A DNA stretch of 64,000 bases from Siderastrea siderea (Eukaryota > Cnidaria > Anthozoa > Scleractinia > Rhizangiidae), in assembly GCA_964030785.1 (NCBI GenBank), contig OZ034971.1, positions 35,095,804 through 35,159,803 of the forward strand, given 5' to 3'. The position numbers and the translations under genes were made by a program. Positions 11,860 through 23,897 of this stretch are shown in pieces (within the stretch, counting starts at the first letter, position 1; each line of letters begins with the position of its first letter). The notes below the pieces were generated by a model. It was not told the origin of the DNA, searched no databases, and saw nothing but the letters and a program-made list of their open reading frames with translations.

Positions 11860-12891
11860 CTCTTCAAGTTTCCACAAAATCGTAGGAACAGAAATCCCGG
11901 CACAATTTGAACGTCAAAATAACAACCCCAGACGGACTTCAAAGTTTGGACCGCTCAAGCGCTTTCTAAATTTGACTGAAAAGCGTAATAACTCCAGATA
12001 AAGTAAGTTCAATGCATCGTTATAGTTAGTTCCAAACTGCATTTGGCTTTCCGCAACGATGAAAAAGTTTGGGCGGCTATTATAAACTCACTTTCTGCAC
12101 TAAAATATAACGAAGTCGCCAGATTCACGTTTCTCTGAATTATATGAAAACCAACCGGACGAATTGAATGAAACTACCAGAAAATGAAACTGAATCTTTT
12201 ACACATACTTTGCGCTATTTCACTTTACTGATGATCATGCTAAAACCACCAAAGCGTGTAGCGACCAAACACCGTCAATGCACCCCCTTAGCATGATCAT
12301 GAAATTATAGAACAGATACGTAAAACCACCAAAGCATGTAGCGACCAAACATCGTCAATGCACCCCACTAGCCAATGTGTAAATTCCTCAAATTCTCATC
12401 AAATGCAAGGAAATTTGCATAGCACTACTGTGAAATTCAGATACCAACAAAGCCGTATACAGAAAGGAGTTTCGATAGTGCATCACTTTCAAAAAATATA
12501 TTGTCCAAACCATGACCGCCTCAGCAAAGTGAAATAGTGCAAATATGTGTAAAAGATTCAGTTTCATTTTCCGGTAGTTTCATTCAATTCGTCCGGTTGG
12601 TTTTCATATTATTCAGAGAAACGTGAATCTGGCGACTTTGATATATTTTGGTGCAGAAAGTGAGTTTATAATAGCCGCCCAAACTTTTTCATCGTTGCGG
12701 ATAGCCAAATGCAGTTTGGAACTAACTTTAACGATGCATTGAACTTACTTTATCTGGAGGTATTACGCTTTTCAGTCAAATTTGGAAAGCGCTTGAGCGG
12801 TCCAAACTTTGAAGTCCGTCTGGGGTTGTTATTTTGACGTTCAAATTGTGCCGGGATTTCTGTTCCTACGATTTTGTGGAAACTTGAAGAG
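11860..12891. mobile_element. ~1.03-kb foldback element with ~370-bp inverted arms
   Basis: The left arm (11860-12232) and right arm (12520-12891) are nearly exact reverse complements, both ending CTCTTCAAGTTTCC at the outside. The 287-base centre holds two direct copies of a ~47-bp unit (12241-12287 and 12321-12367, with GTAGCGACCAAAC inside). The first unit is itself flanked by GATCATGCTA and its complement. No transposase frame exists, so this is a non-autonomous foldback element. It sits immediately before copy B of the 5.5-kb duplication. A clear target duplication was not found. Confidence 0.85.
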
Positions 12892-13503
12892 AAGAGCCTT
12901 ATTTGATCCTTTTTAGAAGATGTAGAGTTAACAAAAAAAAACGGTAAAAATATATAAAATAATATTATGTCTACGGCAGCTAGCTGCTGTTGTTGGTAAA
13001 GTTAACTTCAAGGGTTAGTGTCCCTACGCATAACATTTTATAGCACAATTTGGAGTTTTGTTTCTTACTATTAATAGTCCAATGCTTTCGTGATTCAAAA
13101 ACTGATAACCCATTAAGTTAACACTTCCGGACGCCTCTTCAGTAAATAGACAGAGTAACAGACATGTATGAGACAAAATCCAATCTGTACTGCTAACATT
13201 TCGTGAGTGTCACTTACTAGTGAAAATCGTGAGAGAAAAGAAAGACAGCAGTTTTCAAACCAATCTTCACAAATCCAATTAAAATGGCGTCCACTAACGG
13301 AGAAACTAAAATGAGCTCAGGAAACCCCGTTCTATGACTTCAATGACTTTGACAAATCGAAAACGGCATAGAGGCTGCATGCTTCAGTACACACTTATCA
13401 ATAAAGCAAGAATATGCGTAACTGTCATCTGTCTGTAAATCCCGAGGGATCTGGGGCCGAGAGAGCAAAGATCAAAAGCTCTTGACCAGACATACCGTCA
13501 ATG

Positions 13504-13650
13504 CTGACTCGTCCCCAGTCGTCTTCATGTAGCGCGACGCGCGCGGCACGGGAGCGCGAGGTGTCATGATCCCATCACCCCTCGCTATCACAACTCGCGC
13601 TCCCTTGCCGCGCGCGTCGCGCAACATGAAGACGACTGGGGACGAGTCAG
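13504..13650. mobile_element. 147-bp palindromic MITE, second copy by duplication
   Basis: The same element and the same CCGTCAATG 9-bp flanks (13495-13503 and 13651-13659) as at 2972-3118, at the matching place in copy B. The shared insertion site shows it was copied with the segment rather than inserted independently. Confidence 0.8.
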
Positions 13651-16600
13651 CCGTCAATGAATCCCTTCTACTGGAAGGGGTTTTTGCTTTGGAGCCTTTT
13701 CGGCGGGAAATCAAATACTCGTTTTCGTTGAACTCTGCATGAAATTTTATTTTACATTTTCACAGTAGTAGACTGCAGGAATATAATATCCCTAATCGCT
13801 ATTGAATTTTATATTTGTCGTATGATTTGTTTTTTGTGTAAGACAATAATCTTCAAGGGTCCCCGCCTATAGAGTAGCGCATCCACTACCTTACTTCTTG
13901 ACGTTTTCGTTTGATCTTTGCTGTGTCGTGCTAGCAAATGACAATTACATTTATCACTCTCATTATATCAATAATATGACTGTTAACTTTTTTCCTGTTT
14001 TGAAGGGCCAACATTATACCCTTTATACCGGCTGTTGTTTTCCCCTCCATGAAAATCACTGATGTAAACGAACATTTCGGATGTAAATAAAAATTACTGA
14101 TCCCATGTCTACCAACTAAAGGTGACGGCTAATTTTATTTTTTTGATCTGTCTTGAAAAATTGGAATCAAAGCCATTACCCGTACTACCTCTAGGTACCG
14201 CTAAACGAGAAGCGGATCGAACGAGGTGGGTAAATGCGGGCAACACGGTGTGATTTTGACGAGCCGTTAGGTCTCAAAATCACACCGCCCTTTAGGTCGC
14301 CCATTGAAGTGAAATATTACTTGAATATATATTTTGAGCCTGTTCGTATGAACTACATTACGTCTTGCCTTTTGTCTAATGAAGAGAGTGGATTTTTGTT
14401 GTTTGCCGTGAAAAGCGGAAATCTGAAGTATTTGAAATCACTTGTCAGTTTGGTCTGAATATGGGTATGGGTCAGTGTTCATGTCAGAGTGCTAGCTCCA
14501 GTTCCCGCGCAAAGTTGGACTATCCGCTCACATTTCTCGTGCTGCTATCTACGGAAGCTCTCAACTCTCTTAAGAACCAATATTAAACCGCCCTTTCCTT
14601 CTATTTCTAAATGCACAGATAACAAGAATAATCGTCAAATTACTAGCAAATGTTGATGCAGGGAAAGAGGTTACTAAAAGTCCGGAAATGTTATCAAGTT
14701 GTTTTAAAAGAAACACAATTTAGAGGACAATTAATGTCACCGCATCGCCAAATGACGAAATTGTAAATCTGAAATTTAGACTCGTCGCTCGCCAAAAAAA
14801 GATCGGTCTCTTCACAGCAGAATAAGCCTTCTCTAAGTCATGTTGACGGTATCTTTTGAACGACCACCCAAATGAGGAGAAATGCGGGAAGCGGAAATGG
14901 GGGGGGGGGGGGGTGCAGTTATGATCATCACATTTCCTAGGGGAGGTACGCTGAGCGGAAATCAAAACCTGTTTCAGACAAAACTATACGATCTTAAGAA
15001 CCTTATCGTAGCTCAAAAAACAGAAATGGATTATCTAATTCAGACAAGGTGGAAGAACAAATATTCCCTTTTTCATGGTAAAACGATACTCTTTGTGGAG
15101 GCACATACGTTGTACGTATACATTGCTTCTATACTCCGCCTATCACCAGTACCCTCACCACTTCCCCACTCCCCCCGGGTTAGATTGCTAAACGCGCGTG
15201 CACGATTTATTCCGGTCTACTTCAAAGGAAACCAACGACAAACTGCGGATTGATTCTGGCAATTGGAGATTTCACACCTTTAAAAGTTTAGCGCGAGGTT
15301 AGTCCTTTGGTTGGAGTCATTGTATTGTTTGTCAAAGTCAAGAAAAGCCGGAAGATTAATGTTTAAGCCTCTTATAACCCAAGTCATGCACCGATAAACG
15401 AAGCTGAAATTCCTTTCCAAGTATTGTTTGTGCATTTGCAATATGCGGGCATTTCAGCTTTAGCTGCGAAAGTTTAAGTTAAAGTGTAGAAAAAGTTGCG
15501 GTCTCGACTGAAGTCCGCCACAGATGAAGGATTTTGGGAACGTTGTAACAGTGGCAAACTGAAAGGACTAAATTCTGGAGGGTTCAACGACTTGTTACGA
15601 CGAGCTAACAGACATGCGGACATGCAGACAGTAAGATGTTTTATTTTAAAACAAAGAAAAGCTGATTTTATTTTCTTGCTGCAAATAAACAGTTGGACGT
15701 CAAGAATGCTCTTAGTGAGACCCGCCTTTAGTAACTTCATTTGACTACATGTCAGACACCCCTCCAAGTAAACGAAGTAAACGAAATTGTAAAGAGGAAG
15801 AGTTGCTCAGAGCTGTCTCCTAAAACACACCAAAAACATCAATAAATAAATAGATGCTAAATAAATGAACAAACTGATAGACAACAGCCAAAGGTTTTGT
15901 CACCAACTAGAATTGACAAAAGAGAGTCATCACAAGAAAACAGAGAAAATTTTTTTTGTTTTTGTTTTTGTTTTTGTTCTTTTTTTTTATCTTGCCTAAC
16001 TTGTTCAGAAACATTTTTAAGACAGTCAGATTTTCCCTCTGTCACGTGAACAGATGCATACAAAATTTGGTACAATTGAATGTCAGCTATATTTAGCTTT
16101 GTTATCTATCAGTTCCAAATGAAAATTAAAATATGGTCTAGCGAAGTGCTAAGTTGATAATTCTTAGGATTTATTCCGATCTAGTTTTTACGGAATGTCC
16201 GGGGCAAGGACTCAGCTTGTTTACAAGTCAGTTTATACGGCCCTGATAAATAAAACCGATTTTGAGTTAAGTATTGTACCCCTTTAGTGTCCAACTACCC
16301 AAGGTCGCCTCCATCATAATTACGCACCGTAGTGAGTTTTTTGACAAACACTGAAAAGCCATATTTCGCGGTAGTCCTTACTCACATCTCCATAATAGGA
16401 CAGTACAGTTTGTGAACTAAAAATAATAGTAATAATGGCAAATAAATTAACACACATTTTACCTATAACAAAGACACCAGTTGGCAACACGCTCACTGCT
16501 TACAACGGACATCTCACTAGGTTTTCTAGTTCATACGAGATCTAGCTCTATACTAAAGGACATCTTCTCCGTTACGGGCAGTTGTCTTAGTCTCCGAGAC

Positions 16601-17117
16601 GAGAAATACACATCCACCTCCGGTGTGTACCTTACTGAAGGGGATTGAATGTTGTTCTAATCAAAGTGATTTATGTTGAGCAATAAAGTACACCTTAGCA
16701 ATTCTTAATTCCACTTTGCTGCTAATAGAGGATACTTGGAAACACAAACAAATTTAAAAAATACAATAGCCCAAAACTTGGAACGGAAACTTCGTTCCTT
16801 ATCAAAACAAAACTGCTACTAAACGAGATCTAGACAAGACCTCGAAATTGGATAGGTAAAAGCTTAATTGTTTTCAGTATTTTTATTCTTGGATCTGATA
16901 GCAAACACGAAATTTTGAACATTCCCTTGAAGTTTACAACAATTTCTCTAGTGTTATCAATATAGTTCAGCTCAGTTTCGCCCAAAACTGCCCAAGATAT
17001 CCATCTACCGACAGGCTTCTTACAATTAACAAACGAGATTTTTAGCTAAGTGTCTTAGCCTGGCTTCTGAAGGAATAAGTCTTAGAGATCTACATTGACT
17101 GAATAATCCCGGTAACT

Positions 17118-17396
17118 TTGTTTGGCTATTACGGCGATAAAAAGATCTTTTCGGAAGACTTACGTGAAAGACGCAAAGATAAGCATGTTAAAACACGTAA
17201 ATGCGGTTTTCATGAGTCACCGCCGAGTAAAGAGAAAAAGACCTTTTACGACCTTGTGGTGACCATTTGGGATAGGAGAAGTCGTAAAGAGTTTCGCCTG
17301 TCGTCGGCCATCTCGTACGGAATTTTGCGAATTTTGACAAAGGACAGTGTCAAAATATTTGGGGCCATAAACCAGAAATGTCTGCTAGAATCTTGA
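17118..17396 (+). other. 92-codon ORF in duplicated segment, doubtful
   Basis: The partner of the frame at 6374-6652, the same length with about seven amino-acid changes and only about three silent changes by eye. That ratio does not support selection for protein. No family recognised. Confidence 0.2.
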
Positions 17397-18591
17397 ACTT
17401 ACGCATTCAAGAAGCTAAAGCCTTCTTCACCTAGCTCGTTTGATGTTGTGTAAAAGTTAGGATAACTCAGTCAGCTGCGAGGAACCGGATCAGGAATCAA
17501 AGACAAAGGTACCGTGGCGAAGAATAATTTGGGCATGTTAGTTCGCGCGGGTGGCATGGTATTTAAACTGTGATGCAGTTTACGGCAGGGAACCGAAAAA
17601 GCGGTATATCGCACCAAAAATGCCAGATCTTTTAATTAAGCTTTTCCTTGATCTGTCCCAAAAGGATGATATTTATAGTTTAATTGGCGTTGTTAGTCAC
17701 TTAATGGATTTTCAAGTTATTCCCTAGTTCCCAATCAAGTTCAGCCGCAAAAACAAAGGACCTAAAAAGGTCTCAAATTTTCTCTCAACTCCCATCACTT
17801 TTTACTAATGAAACCAGTTCGTAAAAATGTAAAGGGCTAGTCTTTAATCAATTTTGTTTCCGAGGGTAGACGTTCTATCCCAGTTGAGAGTGTAGACAAC
17901 GGTAACTAACCATACATAGCAGAACTAACAAAAAACTAAGACTGCTAAAAATTTGTCAACTCGGTTGAAATGCCTTAATTAAAAACAAACCCACTCTCCC
18001 TTCATCGGTTGTAAATTGTAATCGATTTTGTTTTCCATGCAGGCTAGAAATTGAATGTTTCTATGCTTTGGGAATGTATGCTTTAGCACCCTATATAGTA
18101 AACAGAACCAGCTAACGCTTAAAACTGATGGAAATCTTTCAACTGGGGTCAAGAAAAAAGAATATTGAAAATCATATTGTGAAATACTTTGACTACTAAA
18201 ATTTTTGGACCTTTTCCTTCCGTACATTAAACTTCAGATAAGAAAACTCTAATATGTTTTTTTCGTCGTATTTGAGAAGGGATAAATTTTTTGGTCGTTC
18301 AGTTTTGCCAAAATTTGAACGTCCAAAAAATTTCGTGGCTAAATCATCGAGAGACGAACGGTACTGTAGAAAAGTAACCTTCCCTCATTCAATGGTTACC
18401 GTACTTGCATGTTTATAGCCACAGACTCAGAAGTTAGATTCGCATTAAACTCAACGCTTTACAATGAAAATGAGAGGCTTACCGACATAAACCGTAAAAG
18501 AGACAACAAAGAATTATCGTCACCAGACAAAATACTTTCAAATAAGCTTTTTAAAATGAATTATACGTACTTTATTTTATTTCAATTTTCT

Positions 18592-19090
18592 GGTGGAGGG
18601 AGAGAGCTTGTATATAGTTTTGGTATAAATTGGTAGCCTGCATCAGGGCCCCCGAAACAGCCAAGCTGATCGTGTGGCATGAAAAGATGAAACACATTGA
18701 GACTCACGTGGGTAGAACCGGAGACAAAAAGAATAAACAATACCCTTATATATAGTGTGGCATGATACAGGGAGGGTGGGGGTCGGTGAAGTAGGCTGGA
18801 AACGTCCTAGATATATGGAGACCCACATTTTTCCACATTCCGTGTGGAATCCCATTTGAGAGGCAAAAAGTGGGTGCTTGCTAATACCGAAAGGGTTGGG
18901 GCTTTCTACCTGAGATAACGACAATGTCGTGTATATGTTCCTAGATAATAGTCGTTTTGTGCTACGGAAATAGAAGCTGATAGCGTGAACTGTTGTCCCA
19001 TCACTCATTACTTTGGAAGTAATAATAGTTGCTTTGGAAGCAACTACCATTGCGTTCAAAGCAACTACCACTGGGTACCATTGTTGTTTG
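18592..19090. other. Intergenic, no supported gene
   Basis: A - strand frame at 18643-19071 has no recognisable domain. A short imperfect repeat of TTTGGAAGTAATAATAGTTG-like units lies near 19010-19075. Confidence 0.4.
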
Positions 19091-19099
19091 GAAAATACC

Positions 19100-19274
19100 T
19101 CTCTCCTCCGCAGAGGCCTCCTACAGTCGCGCTGGGTAGAAACGCGCGGAGGGAAGAGAGAAAATTAAAGCGCGCGGGAACGCTGCGTTCCCGTTTTCTC
19201 TCTCCAGCGCTCCCGCTTCCCTCTGTTTTCTTTCACTGGTGTTTACTGACAGGAGCCTCTGCGGAGGAGAGAGG
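19100..19274. mobile_element. 175-bp MITE with 9-10-bp target duplication
   Basis: The ends are TCTCTCCTCCGCAGAGGC and its reverse complement, with inner inverted GGGAACGC segments. GAAAATACC flanks both sides (19091-19099 and 19275-19283, extendable by one G). The duplication length again points to the MULE class. Confidence 0.75.
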
Positions 19275-19283
19275 GAAAATACC

Positions 19284-22200
19284 ACTCCCTGTCTTTGAAT
19301 GCACCAGCAGCGGAAAAACAATACAGTCATGCACAGCAGGAGGTTAGTTTCTCCGGATTTTTCGGACTCGACTGTAGACAAAAAACGAAACAAAAAGTAG
19401 CCTAAAAATGTAAAGGAAAGTTTGTGGGTTCAGTTTTAGGACCTGCGCCCATATGAGCTCTGCTATGGACAGTTTTTAAGAAACCGATAGTGAAATATGA
19501 GGGATTACACGTCCGTGTCTAGTATGAGACCGAGTGGCTGTATACGTATCCACTCTGATATGATCATTTGCAATCGTGAATGGACTGAATTGGACAATAC
19601 CACCCTCGTGACAGAAACAGGCCTACCACATTTATCAGGTTCTCATACGGCCTTTACAAAACTGCTTCAGCAAAAAGGGAACCTAAAAAGTCAGAATTCA
19701 TGGTACAAGAACAATTGTCTGGAAAGTAAGGCGCCAGTATTTCATTCTAGTGACTGTTTTGGTTTTGTTCAAAATTTTGAAAACTTTCCGTGCATGTCAC
19801 CGCGGATGTGAAAAGTTCGACAAAGGGTGTTTGCACAGCACATCTGATCGGATTTCAAATTGGCTCCCATTGTTGAGGTGCAAGATTCAACAAGGCAGGT
19901 AAACGTTTTTTCAACGAGGCGTTAACTCGATAGGTAATATCTTTAGTGCAAATTTCACACCATGCAATGTTTTTATTTGCTCTACTTGGAGGGAAAATAT
20001 TTTTACAGGGACTGTGCTAATTGTGAAATGAGAGTAAACTGTTTATTCTCTAAGATGTGGCTTTTGTATTTCAATCGGTGCTCGTGGATTATTTAATGCG
20101 AAAAACCGCAAGTCCGCGGTTCAACTAGATGGTGCCTAGGCGAGTTTTTCTCTATCACCCATTCCGATCCGTTCTAGAGCTTCCTGTAGGAAATAACACG
20201 TCCTCGGAAAACCGAGTTCTTCGCACCACGAAAATACTTCGATCATACGTGATGCCCAATATTATAATTAAATTCAAATATCTTAGTTCAATGTGACAAA
20301 TCAACTAAACATAGTTACTACAACTAAAAAGCTTTCATTTATAGTGTCACTATATCCCCCAGTGACCCCAATCATCCGCAAGAAAACAGTAAGACAGGAA
20401 CACACTCACGTCGCACTCAGTACCACAGGAAGAAGGTTAATTTCTCTCTCTGTAGCTTTCAGTTAAACCGGTACTCTTTACTCATGCTAACTGACTCGAT
20501 ATTATCCGCAGACTTGGACTACATCATCAATGACTTTATTAGTCAGAGGTTTGACGGGTCTCATTTGGTGTGTGTCCAAATCAATACCACACTCGCGCAA
20601 CAGTACATGCAAGACATTTCTAAGGCCAAAAAGTGCCTTGTTTTTTAGTTTCAACGCTGTAGAAGCCTGTCTGTTATCCAGACATAATAAGAAATAATTG
20701 AGATCTTATCTAAAAACATTTGCGGCCGCCGCCGTGAAAAGAAAAGCTAGTTGATGCAAGTTTTCAACGTGAGAAAACCTTAACAGATCGCACGTTTTTT
20801 TTTTCGTGATTGTCCATTAAACGCGTCTCATGTGCGCGCAAAAAAAATCCTTGTAATCAGCAAACGTACGGTTAAAAATTGAAATGCACAAAATGCATAA
20901 GCTTAGCTTCTTAGGTCCCAAGAAAACAAACATGAGAGGAAAGAATTTTTCTCCGACATCTGGAGGAAGAGAGGAGATCATTTTCCCACACAACTGCGTC
21001 ACGTCTCAGCTCAGCTCTTATTTTAGGAGTAGGCATCTCGGTTTACTCTCAAAACAACCTTGGCAGCTGATTGGTGGTTGGACAATAGTGATTAAAAGAA
21101 GCTGATGATCTGTTAAATTAGCCATCCAGTCAGTCAATTAATGTCAATTACGGCTAAAGATTGAAAGAACAAAGATCTAATCACTGGATGAAAAGATTGA
21201 CAGCATTTTTGCGCACTTTCTGTTAGAGTTGGTAGCTTCGCTTCATCGAGCTTCGTACTCTGAAGGGCCGGCAAATCGTTGATCGAGTAGAGTTGGACGT
21301 GTGGGATTCCTTCGTCTCAGCGGAGGGTTTATACTTTGTTTAGAAGATTTGGAAAGAAGAAAAGCCCAGCAGGGATTTGGGATTCACCGAGATCGTATCG
21401 CAACAAATTGGCATCGAGCCTTGAACTACATGAGCATTGAGTATTAAACCTAGCGCGAGTTCCTCTCCAGTACATGCCTGTGGAATTCCTAAAGAGGGCT
21501 AAAACGCAAATCTGACTTCAACAAGTACCTGGGGCCAGAGTGCAAAATATGAGAGCGGCTTGAGTAAGTAGAGCAGACACTTATTTACTTTCTACGTAGG
21601 GAAAAAATAATTCAGTGCCAATTAAACTCGTTAACGTAGCTGATTGAGCGACCACTAGGATTTCTGATCGAAGACCTCACGGATAGGATAGTCGCGTGCG
21701 AATTACGGCTTCTGTATTGTCCATCGAGGGCATAAATACTGAGAGGTTCACCGATAGCGAGTATACAGCGACTCTCCTAAGGTCAGTTTCAGACAAGAGG
21801 AATTTGAGCGTGTTGCTTGGACCAAGTTCAATCTGTGTTTTATCCGTTGTTTTGTGGTTCTGTGGTGTTCCAGAAATGATCCAATACAGAGATTAGTCGA
21901 GCTAAACAAGCACATTCTTTCATTCGCCCTTGTTCAAATTTGCTCATTCCCTTTTGGATTGTTCTATTGTCGAGTTTGTTTTACTTTCCATTGATTCTAA
22001 GTAGCCATAACAACTTCCTGTGGGCTTTAGATTCTCACAAGAAATCGACTGAGACATTTCTTCGAAATGGCACCCCTTGCGACAGTTCATGTAATAATTT
22101 CGAAACCAAAATTTGCAACGTGAAGGACGGAAATTATTTTTTTGAATTCTTATTTTAGAATTTATTCTACTCGTAAACAATACGTGTTTCAGCTTTTATT

Positions 22201-23668
22201 TGTCTTCGTTTCGCACGTGACATTAAATTTCGCTGAACAGAAACGAAGCGTTCAGATTAATAAGCGGACAAACAAAAGGGTGCTAGTGTGTTTTTTGACA
22301 CCTCATTCTAAAAATTCCTCCCCTTGAAAATAACTAGGAGAATCACACAAGCTAAAGCGTGGACAAGACAGTTGTCAGTTAAAAATGCGTTCATATAATT
22401 GTGCGGTTTTGACAAGATATTTCACGGCTATCAAGTAGACATTTTTTAGTATCGCTCGGCGTTTTGGGAAGGCGTAAGTGTTTACAACGGGGACTTCTCG
22501 AACAGGACTTTTAATTAGTGTCCTCGCTTTCAAAACAGCAACACTTCAAGCGACAAAAATTAAATCAAGCGAGGGACATTTTGGAGATAAGCAGTGATAA
22601 GAAAGGCGTAGTTTCTCTTTATTTACTTTTGTATTTCCTTTCAGATGAGATCAGTGGGTCAAATACGAGGTATGAGCGGTATTTGACACTGGTCGTACTG
22701 TTAAAATCAGTATCCATATCATTCGACACTTGAGGAATATATCACTTCCTTGCTATCTTTTCACTAACATATTGATATTTAAGGTCATTCACTGATGCTT
22801 TAGGTCACTGCACGTCCCAGTTTGTACCGCTTCTGGTCGTTCTCATCAAATTTATACCCGCGGACATTTCTGGGATATTTTTGGCTGAAATATTAGAACC
22901 GATAAATGTACTGTGTATCCGGTGACCTTGCGAAAAATCGGAAAAGCACGGAGTGAGATAAAACTCGGTGATTTCATAATGTTACAAATTTTGATTAATG
23001 TTGGCGCCTTCTGAATGTGTTTCCTATCAAAGTATTTTAAAGTTTTACAGGTCTCTCCTAATGTTGCTTTCTCAGGGTACAAATTTATCCGAAAACTCCC
23101 TTGACTCAGTTGACTGAACTACCGTCTAGAACTGTCAGTGTAATGTTTCATCGACATTCAATAAAGCAGGGTCAGGGTTTCACAAGGTATTACTCTAGAG
23201 GCCAGAACGCGATTTTGAGACTATTATACGAGCGCACATTTTTACATAAATGAAACCAGAGTAAAAATTACGTAATTGTAGGTCAATTTTTTTTTAAAGT
23301 ACAGCAAGTAAATTGTTTTTCCAAGGTAGGAACTAGCCGTGGGAGCTCAGCAAAATGTACTTACAAGGTTAATGAATTACTACTATACACAACTCAAATA
23401 GGTGAAACAAGAGTAAAAACAGGAAAACAAAAAGCTAGGCAGCGCACAGACGAAATGTCAGGATATACACTGTAGATATAAGTATGTAAAAGTGTACAAC
23501 AACATAGTTGGCTAATTTGTTAGAGTGAGTAACGTGACCGTCAGAGTTTTGCAACAATGAAATAACTTGAGCACGCAGTTTTATCTGTTGGCAGGGGCAA
23601 CCGTTTTAACCAAGATACATTAGGAGCTGCACAACTTTGGATTTACACTCTTTTTATTTTATAAGAAC
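19284..23668. other. Intergenic, no supported gene
   Basis: Frames such as 19497-19811 and 21696-21896 were inspected. The latter holds a hydrophobic run (SSICVLSVVLWFCGV) but has no start context, splice sites or family match I can support. A 5' UTR or promoter of a neighbour could lie near 21230-21700, but this cannot be shown from sequence alone. Confidence 0.35.
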
Positions 23669-23785
23669 CATTTTTATAAGAACGTTGAGGCTGAGATTTG
23701 CCCCAAAATTTAAGAAAATGTATGGGCTAAAATTAGAACATCCTCAGGCTCAGCCAAATTGTACGCGTTCTTATAAAAAAAAATG
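23669..23785. mobile_element. Short MITE, TTATAAGAACG type
   Basis: Terminal inverted CATTTTTATAAGAACG with inner GGCTGAG/CTCAGCC repeats, about 117 bp, non-coding. Confidence 0.5.
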
Positions 23786-23817
23786 TGTATGGACTGAGCT
23801 GATTAAGTAAATCGGTC

Positions 23818-23897
23818 ATCGTAGAGAAATTGAGAGCTGACGTATTGAGCGTCAGCCCTTCGTCATTCACTCTGACGAAAGGGCTGACAGCAGTAAC
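23818..23897 (-). mobile_element. Penelope-like tail fragment, degenerate
   Basis: On the - strand it reads TGACGA, GGGC, TGAC, GCTC, then AATAC and GTCAGC. This is the same layout as the hammerhead-like tail at 7846-7945, but with the first C and the GAAA box mutated. Stem II (GGGC/GCTC) is better kept here. Confidence 0.35.

Larger units (their letters stand above)
12896..18591 (+). repeat. 5.7-kb duplicated segment, copy B
   Basis: The direct-orientation partner of 2338-7840. It carries about 400 extra bases at roughly 15586-15985, which include a TTTTTG repeat and are absent from copy A. It lacks about 230 bases found in copy A. Shared landmarks include the MITE at 13504-13650, a C-rich block near 15160, and the 92-codon frame at 17118. 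The left edge abuts the foldback element by 4 bases. The right edge falls at different flanking sequence from copy A, which marks the duplication limit. Confidence 0.85.

Noticed and set aside
15949..15988. Tandem TTTTTG repeat as a possible poly-A tail of a retrocopy on the - strand
   Set aside because: No retrocopy body or target duplication was found around it; it is simply part of the extra ~400 bases in copy B.
21230..21900. Possible first exon of a gene
   Set aside because: GC content rises and a hydrophobic run is present, but start context, donor site and downstream exons were not found.
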